This document shows positions 25,149 through 34,677 of a stretch of 64,000 nt of DNA, piece after piece (position 1 is the stretch's first letter; each line of letters begins with the position of its first letter). Both the position numbers and the translations under genes were made by a program. Origin of the DNA: Brumimicrobium sp033722555 (GTDB lineage: Bacteria > Bacteroidota > Bacteroidia > Flavobacteriales_D > Crocinitomicaceae); assembly GCA_033722555.1 (NCBI GenBank), contig JAWVYS010000003.1, forward strand, positions 62,001-126,000, given 5' to 3'. The notes under the pieces were generated by a model, which was not told where the DNA came from, did no database searches, and saw nothing but the letters and a program-made list of their open reading frames with translations.

Positions 25149-27032
25149 CTAAAGTTTTTTGTAATGACGATATAAAGCCCCCATAAAGGCTTCACATTTT
25201 TTTCGCTGCTTTTCAAGTGTCTGCTCATCATAGCGTTTTTCCACATAATCCTGGTAGTCTCCGTGGTAGGTAAAACTACCTTCCGGTGTGACCCATCCAA
25301 AACCGCGAATGATGGTATGTAAGGCAAACTGAGGTGCTGAAGGATTCAAGAGATCCTTACTCCAGATGTATTCATCATTACTGATCTGCATTTGATATAG
25401 AAGTGTTGATGCAATATCTGCCTGTGACCCAACGGCATCTATCTCCTTTCCCCGAAATTCTTCCTTTAAGGGCTCTCCATAGATGAGCAAAGGAATGCGA
25501 TACGAATCGGAAGAACTAGGATTGCTGACATAGGGAGAGGTATGTCCATGGTCAGCGACAATAACGAATAAGGTGTTCTTAAACCATTCGGTCTGTCTGC
25601 ATTTCTGTAAAAAATCATTCAGGCACTCATCCGCGTAAAAGACGGAATTCATGAAGTCGGCTTCATCACCATGCCATTTGGGCAAATTCTCCCTGTATGG
25701 GAAATCAAACGGTGAATGCGTACTGCCTGTAAAGGCACATTGTAAAAACGGCTCCTTGGAGGAATTTATCCTGTCAAAGAAAATAGTGTACAAATCCTCA
25801 TCGTAATAATTCAGTTTACCCCTTTGAAGACCTGAGGGAAAATCGCTTTCGTCGCTTATATCGTCAAATCCGTGATCCATGAAATACCCCTGAATATTTC
25901 CGTACTTAAGGTCACCGCTGAAAATGTAAGAGGAACTGTAACCGTAAACTTTAAGATCCTTGTTTAAGGTGGGAAGCTTCCGGTGTTTAAAGGTTTGCAT
26001 GGGAATAGATATTTCAGGCAAGGCAGGGTATCCGGAAAAAATACTTGCATTCCCGATTTCGGAAGTGCTTGCCGTCGCGTACAAATTGGTAAATAAGAGG
26101 CCCTTTTCGCAAAGGCTGTCAAAATGAGGCGTTGCACCCGGCTTTCCGTTTAGTTTTTCACTTACGGTAGCCGACCAACTCTCAAGAATAATCATGACAA
26201 TGTTCGGTCGCTTATTCGTTAGGATGAAGTTCTCATGATCCCTGGGATAATTCTTTAATTCAGCCAAATACTTATCAAACTCTTCTTCAGGCATTTCAGG
26301 TATCATCTCATCGATTTCAGATCGGTTGTACAACAAAAAACTCTTTCCGAAAAAGTAGGGAGAGTTCACCGAAATATCATTGAGCACATAATTTTTGGAA
26401 TAGTAAGCTGAATCAATATTTACCGGGATTTGCTGCAAGCCACCGCGAGCCAAAATCATGGAAGACACAAAAATGGCAGGCAATAGAAAAAAAGCTGCAA
26501 CAGCCTTCCATTTGACAGGTTGTGGTGCCTGAGTAAAATAGTCCTTTGAAAACATCCAACGTGTAACTTTCCAGCCAAATACAAACTCCAGAACAAGGTA
26601 AACAAAGAACCAAAACATCATTCCTAGGTCAGCAGTTCTGAAAACCTCGTCGGGGTGAGATAAATGCATAAAAACGCGGGAGGTTAGTTTATGGTTCCAT
26701 TCTCCGTATGCGTTAATTTCTCCCGCATGGATCAGGGCCACTACTATCACTTCCAAAAGAAGCACTGTTCTGAATATTTTGAACATTGCTTTACTTTGTA
26801 AAAGCAGTGAGAATAAAATTAAGAAGGTCGGTAATATACTCAAAAAGGCAGCAGTCGATATGTCGAGTCGGACAGACTCCGTAAATACCTGTAGCCAAGC
26901 TAAAAAACCGTTTTCAGTGAGCTTATCAAGATAATGGATGGAAAACAATATTCGCTGGAAATCAAAAAGTAATATCCAGAAAATCAAAAGAAGTGCAAAG
27001 CCCGCGAATGTTTTCTTAATAATTTCCCACAT
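25149..27032 (-). CDS. LTA-synthase-like (sulfatase superfamily) membrane protein
   Basis: This 627-residue protein has five N-terminal membrane segments in about 230 residues, then a sulfatase/alkaline-phosphatase-superfamily extracytoplasmic domain. Marks of the family are RPNIVMIILESWSATVSE and the nucleophile region ATASTSEIGNASIFSG (catalytic Thr by analogy to LtaS). ADHGHTSPYVSNP follows with the metal-binding DHG. Gram-negative members add phosphoglycerol or phosphoethanolamine to glycans or lipids. The substrate is not evident here. It is the last of four genes on the minus strand (plsC, gatC, small lipoprotein, this gene) separated by 4 to 26 bases. Confidence 0.87.
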   Translation of the reverse strand: MWEIIKKTFAGFALLLIFWILLFDFQRILFSIHYLDKLTENGFLAWLQVFTESVRLDISTAAFLSILPTFLILFSLLLQSKAMFKIFRTVLLLEVIVVALIHAGEINAYGEWNHKLTSRVFMHLSHPDEVFRTADLGMMFWFFVYLVLEFVFGWKVTRWMFSKDYFTQAPQPVKWKAVAAFFLLPAIFVSSMILARGGLQQIPVNIDSAYYSKNYVLNDISVNSPYFFGKSFLLYNRSEIDEMIPEMPEEEFDKYLAELKNYPRDHENFILTNKRPNIVMIILESWSATVSEKLNGKPGATPHFDSLCEKGLLFTNLYATASTSEIGNASIFSGYPALPEISIPMQTFKHRKLPTLNKDLKVYGYSSSYIFSGDLKYGNIQGYFMDHGFDDISDESDFPSGLQRGKLNYYDEDLYTIFFDRINSSKEPFLQCAFTGSTHSPFDFPYRENLPKWHGDEADFMNSVFYADECLNDFLQKCRQTEWFKNTLFVIVADHGHTSPYVSNPSSSDSYRIPLLIYGEPLKEEFRGKEIDAVGSQADIASTLLYQMQISNDEYIWSKDLLNPSAPQFALHTIIRGFGWVTPEGSFTYHGDYQDYVEKRYDEQTLEKQRKKCEAFMGALYRHYKKL

Positions 27033-27058
27033 GATATTTTCAGGAAAAACCGTATATC

Positions 27059-27331
27059 TTAATTATCAACTTCAATTTTTAGTTGAGGACATTTTTCTGC
27101 CGCTTTTGCCAATTCAGCGGGACCCATTTCCCTGTATGGTTTACACATTGAATCCCTGTACTCAATAGCTTCTTCAAATTTCGCTTTCTTTTCTTTGGAA
27201 TAGGTTTCCTCAAGGAGCCCGGCAGACATTTTATTCACAACATCACCTGCTTCCACACATTCACACAAGCCCGATTCACCGTTCGAGCATGATACAAGTA
27301 TGAAAAGAAAAACAAAAAATATATATCTCAT
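27059..27331 (-). CDS. Small lipoprotein
   Basis: This 90-residue protein has a lipobox (FILVSC, Cys15) and an otherwise helical, charged mature part. Three further cysteines occur (CEC near residue 23, MCK near 62, KCP near 80). The mature domain has no family that I recognise. The start is four bases after the gatC stop and the LTA-synthase-like gene follows 26 bases downstream, so it is probably cotranscribed with both. Function unknown. Confidence 0.68.
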   Translation of the reverse strand: MRYIFFVFLFILVSCSNGESGLCECVEAGDVVNKMSAGLLEETYSKEKKAKFEEAIEYRDSMCKPYREMGPAELAKAAEKCPQLKIEVDN

Positions 27332-27335
27332 TGAA

Positions 27336-27626
27336 TTATTTTTCGAGAACCTTCAAAATCCTGAAATAGTCTGAGTCTTTTTTCGGAGCATTTTTCAGCG
27401 CATCCTCGTGGGAAACTGTATCAGTAGGTATATCTTCTCTGAGTACATTGACCTCATCCGACATAAAAATGAGTGGTTCCACGTTTTCGGTTTCGATTTC
27501 GCTCAATTTCTCCATGAAAGAGGTTATATTTTTCATATCCTGCTTAATAGCTTCTTTTTCCTTACCTTCAAAAGAGAGCCTCGAAAGATGAGCGATGTGA
27601 TCAATTAATTCGTCGTTTATTTCCAT
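27336..27626 (-). CDS. gatC: Asp/Glu-tRNA amidotransferase subunit C
   Basis: This 96-residue protein matches GatC: IAHLSRLSFEGKEKE near the start, then a helical middle (FMEKLSEIETENVEPLIF), and the acidic LREDIPTDTVSHEDALKNAP region near the end. GatC stabilises GatA-GatB in converting Glu-tRNA-Gln to Gln-tRNA-Gln. Only subunit C is in the window; gatA and gatB are elsewhere. Because asnS is also present, the amidotransferase is probably needed for glutamine. The ATG at 27626 is preferred; an in-frame TTG two codons earlier is possible. It lies 24 bases from plsC. Confidence 0.88.
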   Translation of the reverse strand: MEINDELIDHIAHLSRLSFEGKEKEAIKQDMKNITSFMEKLSEIETENVEPLIFMSDEVNVLREDIPTDTVSHEDALKNAPKKDSDYFRILKVLEK

Positions 27627-27650
27627 TTCCAACTGAATAGGGCAGCAAAT

Positions 27651-28397
27651 TTAAACAATCTTTTTGGGTAGGCGCGAATTAATCAGGTTAAAGCTTCTTA
27701 AATTAAGTTCTTTAGTCGTAGAAGCTGTCACCACTTCTTCAGAAATAAAAGGATGTATAAAAACTCTTACAAGTCCGGGGCGGGCGCCTTTAAAAACGTC
27801 CTCGGGATCACTGAACAGGTAATAGTTATTGGCAAAAGTGAGAGCTTGTATACCTGTCTGTGCAGCTTTGGCAAGTTGAAAAGCACCTTCCTTGAAAGGG
27901 ATTAAATAAGGGGTCTGATCCGGGATTCTTCCCTCCGGAAAAATCACTATGCTCCATCCTTTACTTAACGCATTTTTTGCTTGAATGAATGATTTGGCTG
28001 CCTTGAGCCTATTTTCGCGGTGCACAGGTATATTGAGTCGTTTGAAAAAAGTTTTAACAAGGGGGTAGGAAAGTATTTCACTTTTTCCCATGAAGAGAAA
28101 TTTGTTCTTGGGAAAGAGGCTGTACATCAGAAAAATGTCCAGGTATGACGTGTGATTCGCAACAAGAATAAATGGCTTCGGCTTTTTGGAATAATCTCCC
28201 TCGATCTCAATGGCATAGAAACACAGGATCCTTACCATACGCGACCATACAATGTTCAGCTTAAAGGTCAATGACTTTGTTTTTTCCGAAGAAAGAATGA
28301 GCAGAAAAAAAGGGTAAAACAGGAGCAGGGTAATCACGAATACGATACCGATATGTAATTTCCAGATATTTTTAAAAGGAAAAAGGATATATTTCAT
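27651..28397 (-). CDS. plsC: 1-acyl-sn-glycerol-3-phosphate acyltransferase (PlsC family)
   Basis: This 248-residue protein has one N-terminal membrane helix and the PlsC catalytic motif NHTSYLD (residues 81-87, HxxxxD). The FPEGR motif (153-157) that binds glycerol phosphate follows, then a region with PFKEGAFQLA. It acylates lysophosphatidate to phosphatidate in phospholipid synthesis. The N-terminal hydrophobic segment and overall length are usual. The gene starts the four-gene minus-strand group and is divergent from trpS, with promoter boxes for both in the gap. Assignment to PlsC rather than another lysophospholipid acyltransferase is based on motifs. Confidence 0.88.
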   Translation of the reverse strand: MKYILFPFKNIWKLHIGIVFVITLLLFYPFFLLILSSEKTKSLTFKLNIVWSRMVRILCFYAIEIEGDYSKKPKPFILVANHTSYLDIFLMYSLFPKNKFLFMGKSEILSYPLVKTFFKRLNIPVHRENRLKAAKSFIQAKNALSKGWSIVIFPEGRIPDQTPYLIPFKEGAFQLAKAAQTGIQALTFANNYYLFSDPEDVFKGARPGLVRVFIHPFISEEVVTASTTKELNLRSFNLINSRLPKKIV

Positions 28398-28418
28398 CGA
28401 TCACAGTTATTCGCCATT

Positions 28419-28426
28419 CAAAAGTA
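28419..28426 (-). promoter_or_regulatory. -7 box of plsC promoter
   Basis: The minus strand reads TACTTTTG. A TTG at 28450-28452 lies 23 bases farther upstream and could be the -33 element. The ATG is 22 bases downstream. Confidence 0.45.
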
Positions 28427-28457
28427 AGCAAAGTTAACTTCGTCTTGAACAAAAGTT

Positions 28458-28465
28458 TAAATTTG
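28458..28465 (+). promoter_or_regulatory. -7 box of trpS promoter
   Basis: TAAATTTG matches TAnnTTTG, 36 bases upstream of the trpS ATG. No correctly spaced -33 TTG was found. Confidence 0.4.
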
Positions 28466-28501
28466 TAAGCCAAAAATAGAACCACGCCAAATTTAAGCGC
28501 A

Positions 28502-29473
28502 ATGACAAGAGTTTTAACCGGTATTCAAAGTACAGGAACCCCGCATCTGGGAAATTTACTCGGAGCAATCATTCCTGCTATTCGCATGGCCAACGAAAAG
28601 AATAACGAATCATTTCTATTTATCGCCGACCTGCATTCTTTAACGCAGATCAAAGATGGAGAAGTGCTCAGAGAAAACACCTACAATGTTGCCGCGGCCT
28701 GGCTGGCTTTCGGACTTGATCCGAAAAAAACAGTTTTCTACAAACAGAGCGATGTTCCTGAAGTAGCGGAACTCACCTGGTACCTCATGTGTCATTTTCC
28801 CTATCAGCGATTAATGCTGGCTCATTCGTTTAAAGACAAGGCAGATCGTCTGAGTGATGTAAATGCAGGGCTTTTCACATATCCTATGCTTATGGCTGCT
28901 GACATCCTTCTCTACGATGCAGAAGAAGTTCCGGTAGGCAAAGACCAAATGCAGCACCTGGAGATGACCCGCGATGTTGCGCTGAAAATAAATAACCGAA
29001 CAGGGAAAGAAACCCTTGTCGTACCTGAAGCAAAACTCCAGGAGGAAACCATGTTGATCCCGGGAACAGACGGCCAGAAAATGAGTAAATCACGAAACAA
29101 TTACATCAATATTTTTCTTCCGGATAAACAGTTACGAAAAGCCATCATGAAAATTGAAACCGACAGCACTCCGATGGAAGATCCTAAAGATCCGGATACC
29201 TGCAATGTATTCGCACTTTACAAGATCATGGCCGACGACAAGCAAACTGCTGAACTGGCCTCCAAATATCGTGAGGGAAATTTCGGTTACGGGCATGCGA
29301 AACAAGCCTTATTCGAACTCATCCTTGAGAAATTTAGCAAGGAGAGAGAAAAGTTTAACTATTATTCTGAGAACCGAAAAGAGATAGATGATATTCTGGA
29401 GCAAGGAGCAGCATCAGCGAGAAATGTTGCTCACAAAACATTGTTCCGAATAAGGCGAGAACTGGGATATTAA
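28502..29473 (+). CDS. trpS: Tryptophan--tRNA ligase
   Basis: This 323-residue class I synthetase has the ATP-binding motif as PHLGN (residues 15-19; HIGH equivalent) near TGIQSTGTPHLGNLLGA. The KMSKS motif lies in GQKMSKSRNN. Other TrpRS marks are MLAHSFKDK, FTYPMLMAADILLYDA and VPVGKDQMQHLEMTRDVA. The enzyme charges tRNA-Trp. Length is typical of bacterial TrpRS. It is a single gene, divergent from plsC. Confidence 0.96.
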   Translation: MTRVLTGIQSTGTPHLGNLLGAIIPAIRMANEKNNESFLFIADLHSLTQIKDGEVLRENTYNVAAAWLAFGLDPKKTVFYKQSDVPEVAELTWYLMCHFPYQRLMLAHSFKDKADRLSDVNAGLFTYPMLMAADILLYDAEEVPVGKDQMQHLEMTRDVALKINNRTGKETLVVPEAKLQEETMLIPGTDGQKMSKSRNNYINIFLPDKQLRKAIMKIETDSTPMEDPKDPDTCNVFALYKIMADDKQTAELASKYREGNFGYGHAKQALFELILEKFSKEREKFNYYSENRKEIDDILEQGAASARNVAHKTLFRIRRELGY

Positions 29474-29534
29474 CAGTTTTTTAAACTTTTTAAACATTCA
29501 GTCTCTGAAATCGCCATTTATTACCTCTTTTTTA

Positions 29535-29542
29535 TATATTTG
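29535..29542 (+). promoter_or_regulatory. -7 box of the oligopeptide-binding protein gene
   Basis: TATATTTG matches TAnnTTTG, 28 bases upstream of the ATG at 29571. No -33 TTG is seen at the usual distance. Confidence 0.45.
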
Positions 29543-29570
29543 TTCATCGTTTTACCATAAACTAAATTTA

Positions 29571-31286
29571 ATGTTCAAGAAATTATTACTACTTGCTACA
29601 GGCGCACTATTACTTTTTGCTTGTAAAGATGATCAAAATCAGTCTGACGATGCAATCATAGCGAAAGGCGGTGTACGGTATGGCGGAGAATTCCGATTCA
29701 TGTCGAGTGAAAAGGTTTCTAACCTGTTCCCGCTTAAAACTACCGATGTATATGCAAATCGAGTGGCCTCTCAAATTTTCGAAGGTTTACTGAAAATAGA
29801 CCCTGCAAGCACCGAAGTAATACCAAGCATTGCTAAAAGTTTTACAGTTAGTGAGGAATCACGTGTGTTCACCTTCGAACTTCGGGATGATGTATTGTTT
29901 CATGACGACCCTTGTTTTTCAGATGGAAAAGGAAGAAAAGTTACTGCAAACGACTTCAAATACTGTTTGGAGTTTGCCTGCTCAGACAGTCCTTTGAATG
30001 ATCTTTCCTGGTTATTAAAAGGAAAAGTGAAAGGATCTCAGGCTTATTACGACGGTAAAGCTGATAAAGTAGAAGGTATACAGGTTATCGACGATTACAC
30101 ACTTAAAATAGAATTAGAAAAGCCGTTTTCAGGTTTTTCAAAAGTCCTGACACACACAGGCTTGAGTGTATTTCCGAAAGAGGCAATGGAAAAATACGGA
30201 GAGGACATCGGACGTCACCCTGTAGGAACCGGGCCTTTCAAATTGGAAACGTTCGAAGAAAATAAAATCGTTCTCACAAGAAATAATCATTACTGGGACA
30301 AAGATGAATTTGGAAATCAGCTTCCTTTCCTGGATAAAGTTGTGATGACATACAGTAAAGATAAAACAGACGAACTTCTTTCTTTCAGAAGAGAAGAAAT
30401 TGATCTGGTTTTGGATATTCCTGTTGAAGAAGTGGAAAACGTACTTGGTACACTAAGCGAAGCTCAGGCAGGAGAAAACGTAAAACATAAAGTTGATTCC
30501 AAGTCAAGCATGAGTATTACCTATTATGGTTTTGCGCATAAAAGCGAGGTGTTCTCTAAAAAAGAAGTTCGTGAAGCTTTTAATATCGCTATTGACAGGG
30601 AAACAATTATTGAAACCTGGCTTGAAGGAGAAGGCTGGGCGGCACTCCACGGGTTTGTTCCCAAAATGAAAGATTATCCTGCTGATCAGGTCAACGGATT
30701 TAAATACAACGTGGCTAAAGCCAAGGAACTGATGAAGAAAGCAGGTTATCCGGATGGGAAAGGATTCCCTACCATTGACCTTTGGGTAAACGCACTTGAA
30801 GAGTCAGGAACTCACAAATTAGCCAAGGCCGTATCATTCTCCCTGAAACAAAATCTTGGAGTGAATGTAAATATACGCTTGTGTACGATCGAAGAAAGAG
30901 ATGATGCCATTCGTAAAGGGGAAGCTATTTTTTGGAGAACAGGTTGGGTAGCTGATTACCCGGATCCTGAAAATTTCCTTAACTTATTCTATGGAGGTAA
31001 CGTAGGAACGGATAATGTTTCTGTAAACCCATTCAAATATAATAATCCTGAATTCGATGCGCTTTTTGAAAAAGCTCTGGCAGAAACAGATGAGAAGAAA
31101 AGAATGGAATTACTGGCTCAGTGTGACCAGATGATTATTAATGATGCTGTTGTAATGCCGCTTCTTACAGATGACTTTGTAACCATGGTCAATCTGAAAG
31201 TAAGAAAATTTACAACCAACGAGATGGAACAATTGAATTTTTCTCGTATCTTTATCAAAGAATTGAAAAACAATTCAGAAGAATAA
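29571..31286 (+). CDS. ABC transporter solute-binding lipoprotein (SBP family 5, oligopeptide type)
   Basis: This 571-residue protein has a lipoprotein signal (KKLLLLATGALLLFAC, Cys18). Its body has family 5 solute-binding features: LKTTDVYANRVASQIFEGLLK at the start, DDVLFHDDPCFSDGKGRKVTANDFKYCLEFAC, YGEDIGRHPVGTGPFKLETF and NNHYWDKDEFGNQLPFLDKV. DppA/OppA-type proteins deliver di- and oligopeptides, or sometimes other ligands, to ABC permeases. The permease and ATPase genes are not adjacent. A strong terminator follows the gene, so it is transcribed on its own. Its ligand is unknown. Confidence 0.9.
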   Translation: MFKKLLLLATGALLLFACKDDQNQSDDAIIAKGGVRYGGEFRFMSSEKVSNLFPLKTTDVYANRVASQIFEGLLKIDPASTEVIPSIAKSFTVSEESRVFTFELRDDVLFHDDPCFSDGKGRKVTANDFKYCLEFACSDSPLNDLSWLLKGKVKGSQAYYDGKADKVEGIQVIDDYTLKIELEKPFSGFSKVLTHTGLSVFPKEAMEKYGEDIGRHPVGTGPFKLETFEENKIVLTRNNHYWDKDEFGNQLPFLDKVVMTYSKDKTDELLSFRREEIDLVLDIPVEEVENVLGTLSEAQAGENVKHKVDSKSSMSITYYGFAHKSEVFSKKEVREAFNIAIDRETIIETWLEGEGWAALHGFVPKMKDYPADQVNGFKYNVAKAKELMKKAGYPDGKGFPTIDLWVNALEESGTHKLAKAVSFSLKQNLGVNVNIRLCTIEERDDAIRKGEAIFWRTGWVADYPDPENFLNLFYGGNVGTDNVSVNPFKYNNPEFDALFEKALAETDEKKRMELLAQCDQMIINDAVVMPLLTDDFVTMVNLKVRKFTTNEMEQLNFSRIFIKELKNNSEE

Positions 31287-31337
31287 TAACGTTTAACAAA
31301 ATTACCTCTCAGCTTGCAATTTGAGAAAAAATTAAAG

Positions 31338-31363
31338 CCGCTCCTTCCGGGAGCGGTTTTTTT
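31338..31363 (+). terminator. Intrinsic terminator after the solute-binding protein gene
   Basis: Stem CCGCTCC/GGAGCGG (31338-31344, 31350-31356) with loop TTCCG is followed by seven T's. It lies 52 bases after the stop. Confidence 0.93.
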
Positions 31364-31390
31364 ACTTTAAAGAAAATCGATAGTAGAAGG

Positions 31391-32158
31391 ATGCAATACA
31401 AGAAACTCACCGCAACGATTATTACACTGAATGAAGAGCGAAACATCGCCCGGTGCATAGATTCCCTTTTTAGTGTAGCCGATGAAATAGTAGTCTTGGA
31501 TGCGTTCTCCTCCGACAGAACTCCTGAAATATGCAAAAGCAAAGGCGTACGGTTTGAACAAAGAAAATGGGAAGGTTATTCTGCCAGTAAGAACTATCTC
31601 AATTCGTTGGCCTCGCACGAATACATTTTCTCCGTTGACGCCGACGAAGCACCGGACACCGAATTACAAGAGGCCATTCGCGCCGAAAAAAACAAAGGTT
31701 TTGAAGGTGTTTATGCCGTAAACCGTCTGACTAATTATTGCGGTAAATGGATAAAACATTCCGGTTGGTATCCCGATGTAAAAGTCCGTATTTTTCCAAA
31801 GAGTAAAAGTACCTGGGAAGGCGCTTTTGTCCACGAAGAACTGGTTGTGAAGGATAATCCAAAATCCAAACTTCTCTCCGGACATTTACTTCATTATTCC
31901 TATTACGATTTTAAAGAACATCGTGCCAGAGCAGATAAGTATTCTGCACTCACCGCTCAGAAAATGCATGCTCGGGGGAAAAAGGCAGGTATTCTGAAGC
32001 CCTTTCTGAGCGGTCTGGGAAGGTTTGTCTCGATGTATTTCCTGAAAAAAGGATTTCTAGACGGCAGGATGGGATGGAAAATTGCCGTTATATCCGCAAA
32101 ATCCAATATATTCAAATACAAAGAACTTAGAAGACTGCACAATGAATCAAACCCTTGA
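31391..32158 (+). CDS. Family 2 glycosyltransferase (LPS core type)
   Basis: This 255-residue GT-A enzyme opens LTATIITLNEERNIARCIDSL, has the nucleotide-binding segment IVVLDAFSSDRTPEIC, and the metal-binding DxD-type motif in FSVDADEAP. The WEGAFVHEELV and LLHYSYYDFKEH stretches match the KdtX/WaaE-like group that adds a sugar to the lipopolysaccharide inner core. No signal peptide is present; a C-terminal amphipathic region may attach it to the inner membrane. The heptosyltransferase-like gene starts within its last 17 bases, so the two are coexpressed. The sugar donor is not determined. Confidence 0.87.
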   Translation: MQYKKLTATIITLNEERNIARCIDSLFSVADEIVVLDAFSSDRTPEICKSKGVRFEQRKWEGYSASKNYLNSLASHEYIFSVDADEAPDTELQEAIRAEKNKGFEGVYAVNRLTNYCGKWIKHSGWYPDVKVRIFPKSKSTWEGAFVHEELVVKDNPKSKLLSGHLLHYSYYDFKEHRARADKYSALTAQKMHARGKKAGILKPFLSGLGRFVSMYFLKKGFLDGRMGWKIAVISAKSNIFKYKELRRLHNESNP

Positions 32159-33161
32159 TCTCCATAATAAAACAATCGTTATCAGCAGAACAGACAGCAT
32201 TGGCGATGTTATTCTCACATTACCCCTGTGTGGCTGGATCAAAGAAGCTTGTCCCTCCTGCAAAATTATTTTCCTCGGAAGAGATTATACACTTCCCGTA
32301 CTGGAATGTTATCCTGCCATCGACAGGATAGAGAGTTGGAACAACTATGAAAATAAATCCAAAGAAGAGCAGGTTGCTTTCTTCCGCTCACTTCAGGCAG
32401 ACATATTTATTCACGTTTTCCCGCAGAAACAAATTGCTAAAGCGGTTCGAAAGGCTCGAATACCAAAACGTGTAGGTACCTCCCACCGACTATTTCATTT
32501 ACTAACGTGCAATATCCGACCGGATTTTACCCGTAAAAAATCCGAGCTTCATGAGGCTCAGCTGAACTTTGAACTACTGAAGCCTTTAGGATTACATGAA
32601 TTACCTACGCTGGATGAATTACGTTTACAGGCAGCAAAATTCAAACCGGCGGGAACTTTACCTTCATCGTTCAGTAATTTACTCCAAACTCATGGTAAGC
32701 GAGTGATCCTACATCCCAAATCACAGGGATCAGCTGTGGAATGGCCGCTTGATAAATATATAAGTCTCGCACGAAAGCTCATAGAAAATGATGTCCATGT
32801 ATATTTCTCAGGAACCGAAAAGGAAGGACTCATGTTTCGGAAAGCCTTGCCGGAGGATAAAAGTATCACAGATATATCTGGACGAATGACCCTGAAGGAA
32901 TTTATCCTGTTTATCAATCAATGCGATGCGCTTGTTGCCTGCAGCACCGGTCCATTACATATTGCCGCATATTTAGGCAAAAAAGCAGTTGGCTTATATA
33001 CCAATGTACGGCCCATGCATCCCGGACGATGGGCTCCTTTGGGAGAAAACAGTTCTGTGATCACTCTGGAAAATGAAAAAGTGTCAAGCCTGAGTCCTGC
33101 CGAGGAAATTCAACGGATAGAAACATCAGTGGTCTTGGATTCATTGAAAGAAATACTTTAA
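32142..33161 (+). CDS. Family 9 glycosyltransferase (heptosyltransferase-like)
   Basis: This 339-residue GT-B protein has ISRTDSIGDVILTLPLCGW at the N-terminus (GT9 opening), and the conserved late motif CSTGPLHIAAYLGKKAVGLYT. Such enzymes add heptose or other sugars to lipid A-core lipopolysaccharide. The ATG at 32142 overlaps the family 2 gene by 17 bases; an earlier in-frame start would lengthen the protein with unrelated residues. Together the two genes suggest a small core-sugar cassette, though the rest of the LPS pathway lies elsewhere. Confidence 0.88.
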   Translation: MNQTLDLHNKTIVISRTDSIGDVILTLPLCGWIKEACPSCKIIFLGRDYTLPVLECYPAIDRIESWNNYENKSKEEQVAFFRSLQADIFIHVFPQKQIAKAVRKARIPKRVGTSHRLFHLLTCNIRPDFTRKKSELHEAQLNFELLKPLGLHELPTLDELRLQAAKFKPAGTLPSSFSNLLQTHGKRVILHPKSQGSAVEWPLDKYISLARKLIENDVHVYFSGTEKEGLMFRKALPEDKSITDISGRMTLKEFILFINQCDALVACSTGPLHIAAYLGKKAVGLYTNVRPMHPGRWAPLGENSSVITLENEKVSSLSPAEEIQRIETSVVLDSLKEIL

Positions 33162-33228
33162 CCGGCAAACACGGTCTCATGAACCAGCAAATGAATAATT
33201 GTTATCTTTAAAATACAAGTAAATCGGA

Positions 33229-34593
33229 ATGGCTAAAATAAAAACTGCATACTTTTGTCAAAATTGTGGCTATGAAGCTCCAAAGTGGCTTGGGCGTTGT
33301 CCTTCCTGCAATGAGTGGAATACATTTGTTGAGGAAGTGATCACGAAGCCGGTCAAGGATGTTGGTGTATTTAGTAAAGATTCTCAAAAAAAATCTCAAC
33401 CCCACGCCATTCATAAAATTGAAGATATTCCGGTGGAACGGATAAAAATGGTTGACCGCGAACTCAACAGGGTACTAGGCAACGGATTGGTTCCGGGTTC
33501 CCTTATTCTTTTCGGTGGAGAACCGGGTATCGGGAAGTCTACTTTGATGTTACAAATGGCCATGCAGGAAAAGGCGAAAAAAATTCTCTATGTTTCCGGT
33601 GAGGAAAGCGAACAACAAATCAAAATGCGTGCTAGTCGTATAGGGAACCTGAATGAAAACTGTTATTTGCTTACTGAAACTTTACTTCAACACATCTTTA
33701 CACACGCAAAACAACTCGATCCTGATCTAATAATTATTGATTCGATTCAAACCTTGCACAGTGAACACATTGAAAGTTCGCCGGGGAGCATCTCACAAAT
33801 CAGAGAATGTACAGCACAATTGTTGCGTTATGCGAAACAAACAGAAACTCCAGTCTTCTTAATTGGTCATATCACAAAAGAAGGCTCATTAGCCGGACCC
33901 AAAGTACTGGAGCACATGGTCGATACAGTTCTACAGTTTGAGGGTGACAGAAACCATGTATACCGCTTGCTGCGTTCGATCAAAAACAGATTCGGATCAA
34001 CCAATGAACTGGGGATTTACGAAATGCTTGGCGACGGATTAAGACAAGTTGAAAACCCTTCAGAGATTCTAATATCTACAAATAAAGACAAACTGAGCGG
34101 AAGTGCAATTGCTGCTACACTGGAAGGTCTACGCCCTATGCTTATTGAAGTTCAAGCGTTGGTGAGTACAGCTGCATACGGAACACCGCAGAGAAGTGCA
34201 ACAGGGTTTGATCTCCGAAGATTAAATATGCTCCTGGCCGTTATGGAAAAGCGGTGTGGATTCAAATTAGGTGCAAAAGATGTCTTTTTAAATATTGCAG
34301 GAGGAATAAAAGTTGATGATCCTGCTATTGATTTGGCTGTTGTTGCTGCCATCTTATCGTCAAATGCGGATATTGCGATAGCAAAGAACATCTGCTTATC
34401 TGCTGAAGTCGGTTTGTCTGGTGAAGTCCGACCTGTAAACAGAATTGATCAGCGCATTTCTGAAGCCGAAAAACTCGGGTTTGATAAGATTATTATCTCA
34501 AAAGACAACAAAGGAATCAAGCAAAAAGACTTTAAAATAGAAGTTGTCGAGTGTTCCAGGATTGAGGAAGTTTTGAGGGAGTTGTTTGGGTAA
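33229..34593 (+). CDS. radA: DNA repair protein RadA
   Basis: This 454-residue protein has the N-terminal C4 zinc finger (Cys10, Cys13, Cys24, Cys27 in CQNCG...CPSCNEW), then a RecA-type ATPase. The Walker A is GGEPGIGKST (96-105), and the KNRFG motif peculiar to RadA is near residue 250. A C-terminal Lon-protease-like domain with GGIKVDDPAIDLAVVAA follows. RadA drives branch migration in recombination. Length is normal. It is convergent with the GNAT gene at 34678. Confidence 0.96.
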   Translation: MAKIKTAYFCQNCGYEAPKWLGRCPSCNEWNTFVEEVITKPVKDVGVFSKDSQKKSQPHAIHKIEDIPVERIKMVDRELNRVLGNGLVPGSLILFGGEPGIGKSTLMLQMAMQEKAKKILYVSGEESEQQIKMRASRIGNLNENCYLLTETLLQHIFTHAKQLDPDLIIIDSIQTLHSEHIESSPGSISQIRECTAQLLRYAKQTETPVFLIGHITKEGSLAGPKVLEHMVDTVLQFEGDRNHVYRLLRSIKNRFGSTNELGIYEMLGDGLRQVENPSEILISTNKDKLSGSAIAATLEGLRPMLIEVQALVSTAAYGTPQRSATGFDLRRLNMLLAVMEKRCGFKLGAKDVFLNIAGGIKVDDPAIDLAVVAAILSSNADIAIAKNICLSAEVGLSGEVRPVNRIDQRISEAEKLGFDKIIISKDNKGIKQKDFKIEVVECSRIEEVLRELFG

Positions 34594-34654
34594 ATAATTG
34601 TTTAACCGATTGGGTTGAGCTTTCACTTCTCTTGTTATTCCCGTGTTTTAATTT

Positions 34655-34677
34655 AGGCGTTTATTAATAAAAAGCCT
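34655..34677. terminator. Weak hairpin between radA and GNAT genes
   Basis: AGGC (34655-34658) can pair with GCCT (34674-34677) around an AT-rich imperfect inner stem, between two convergent genes. It may serve both directions but is weak. Confidence 0.35.
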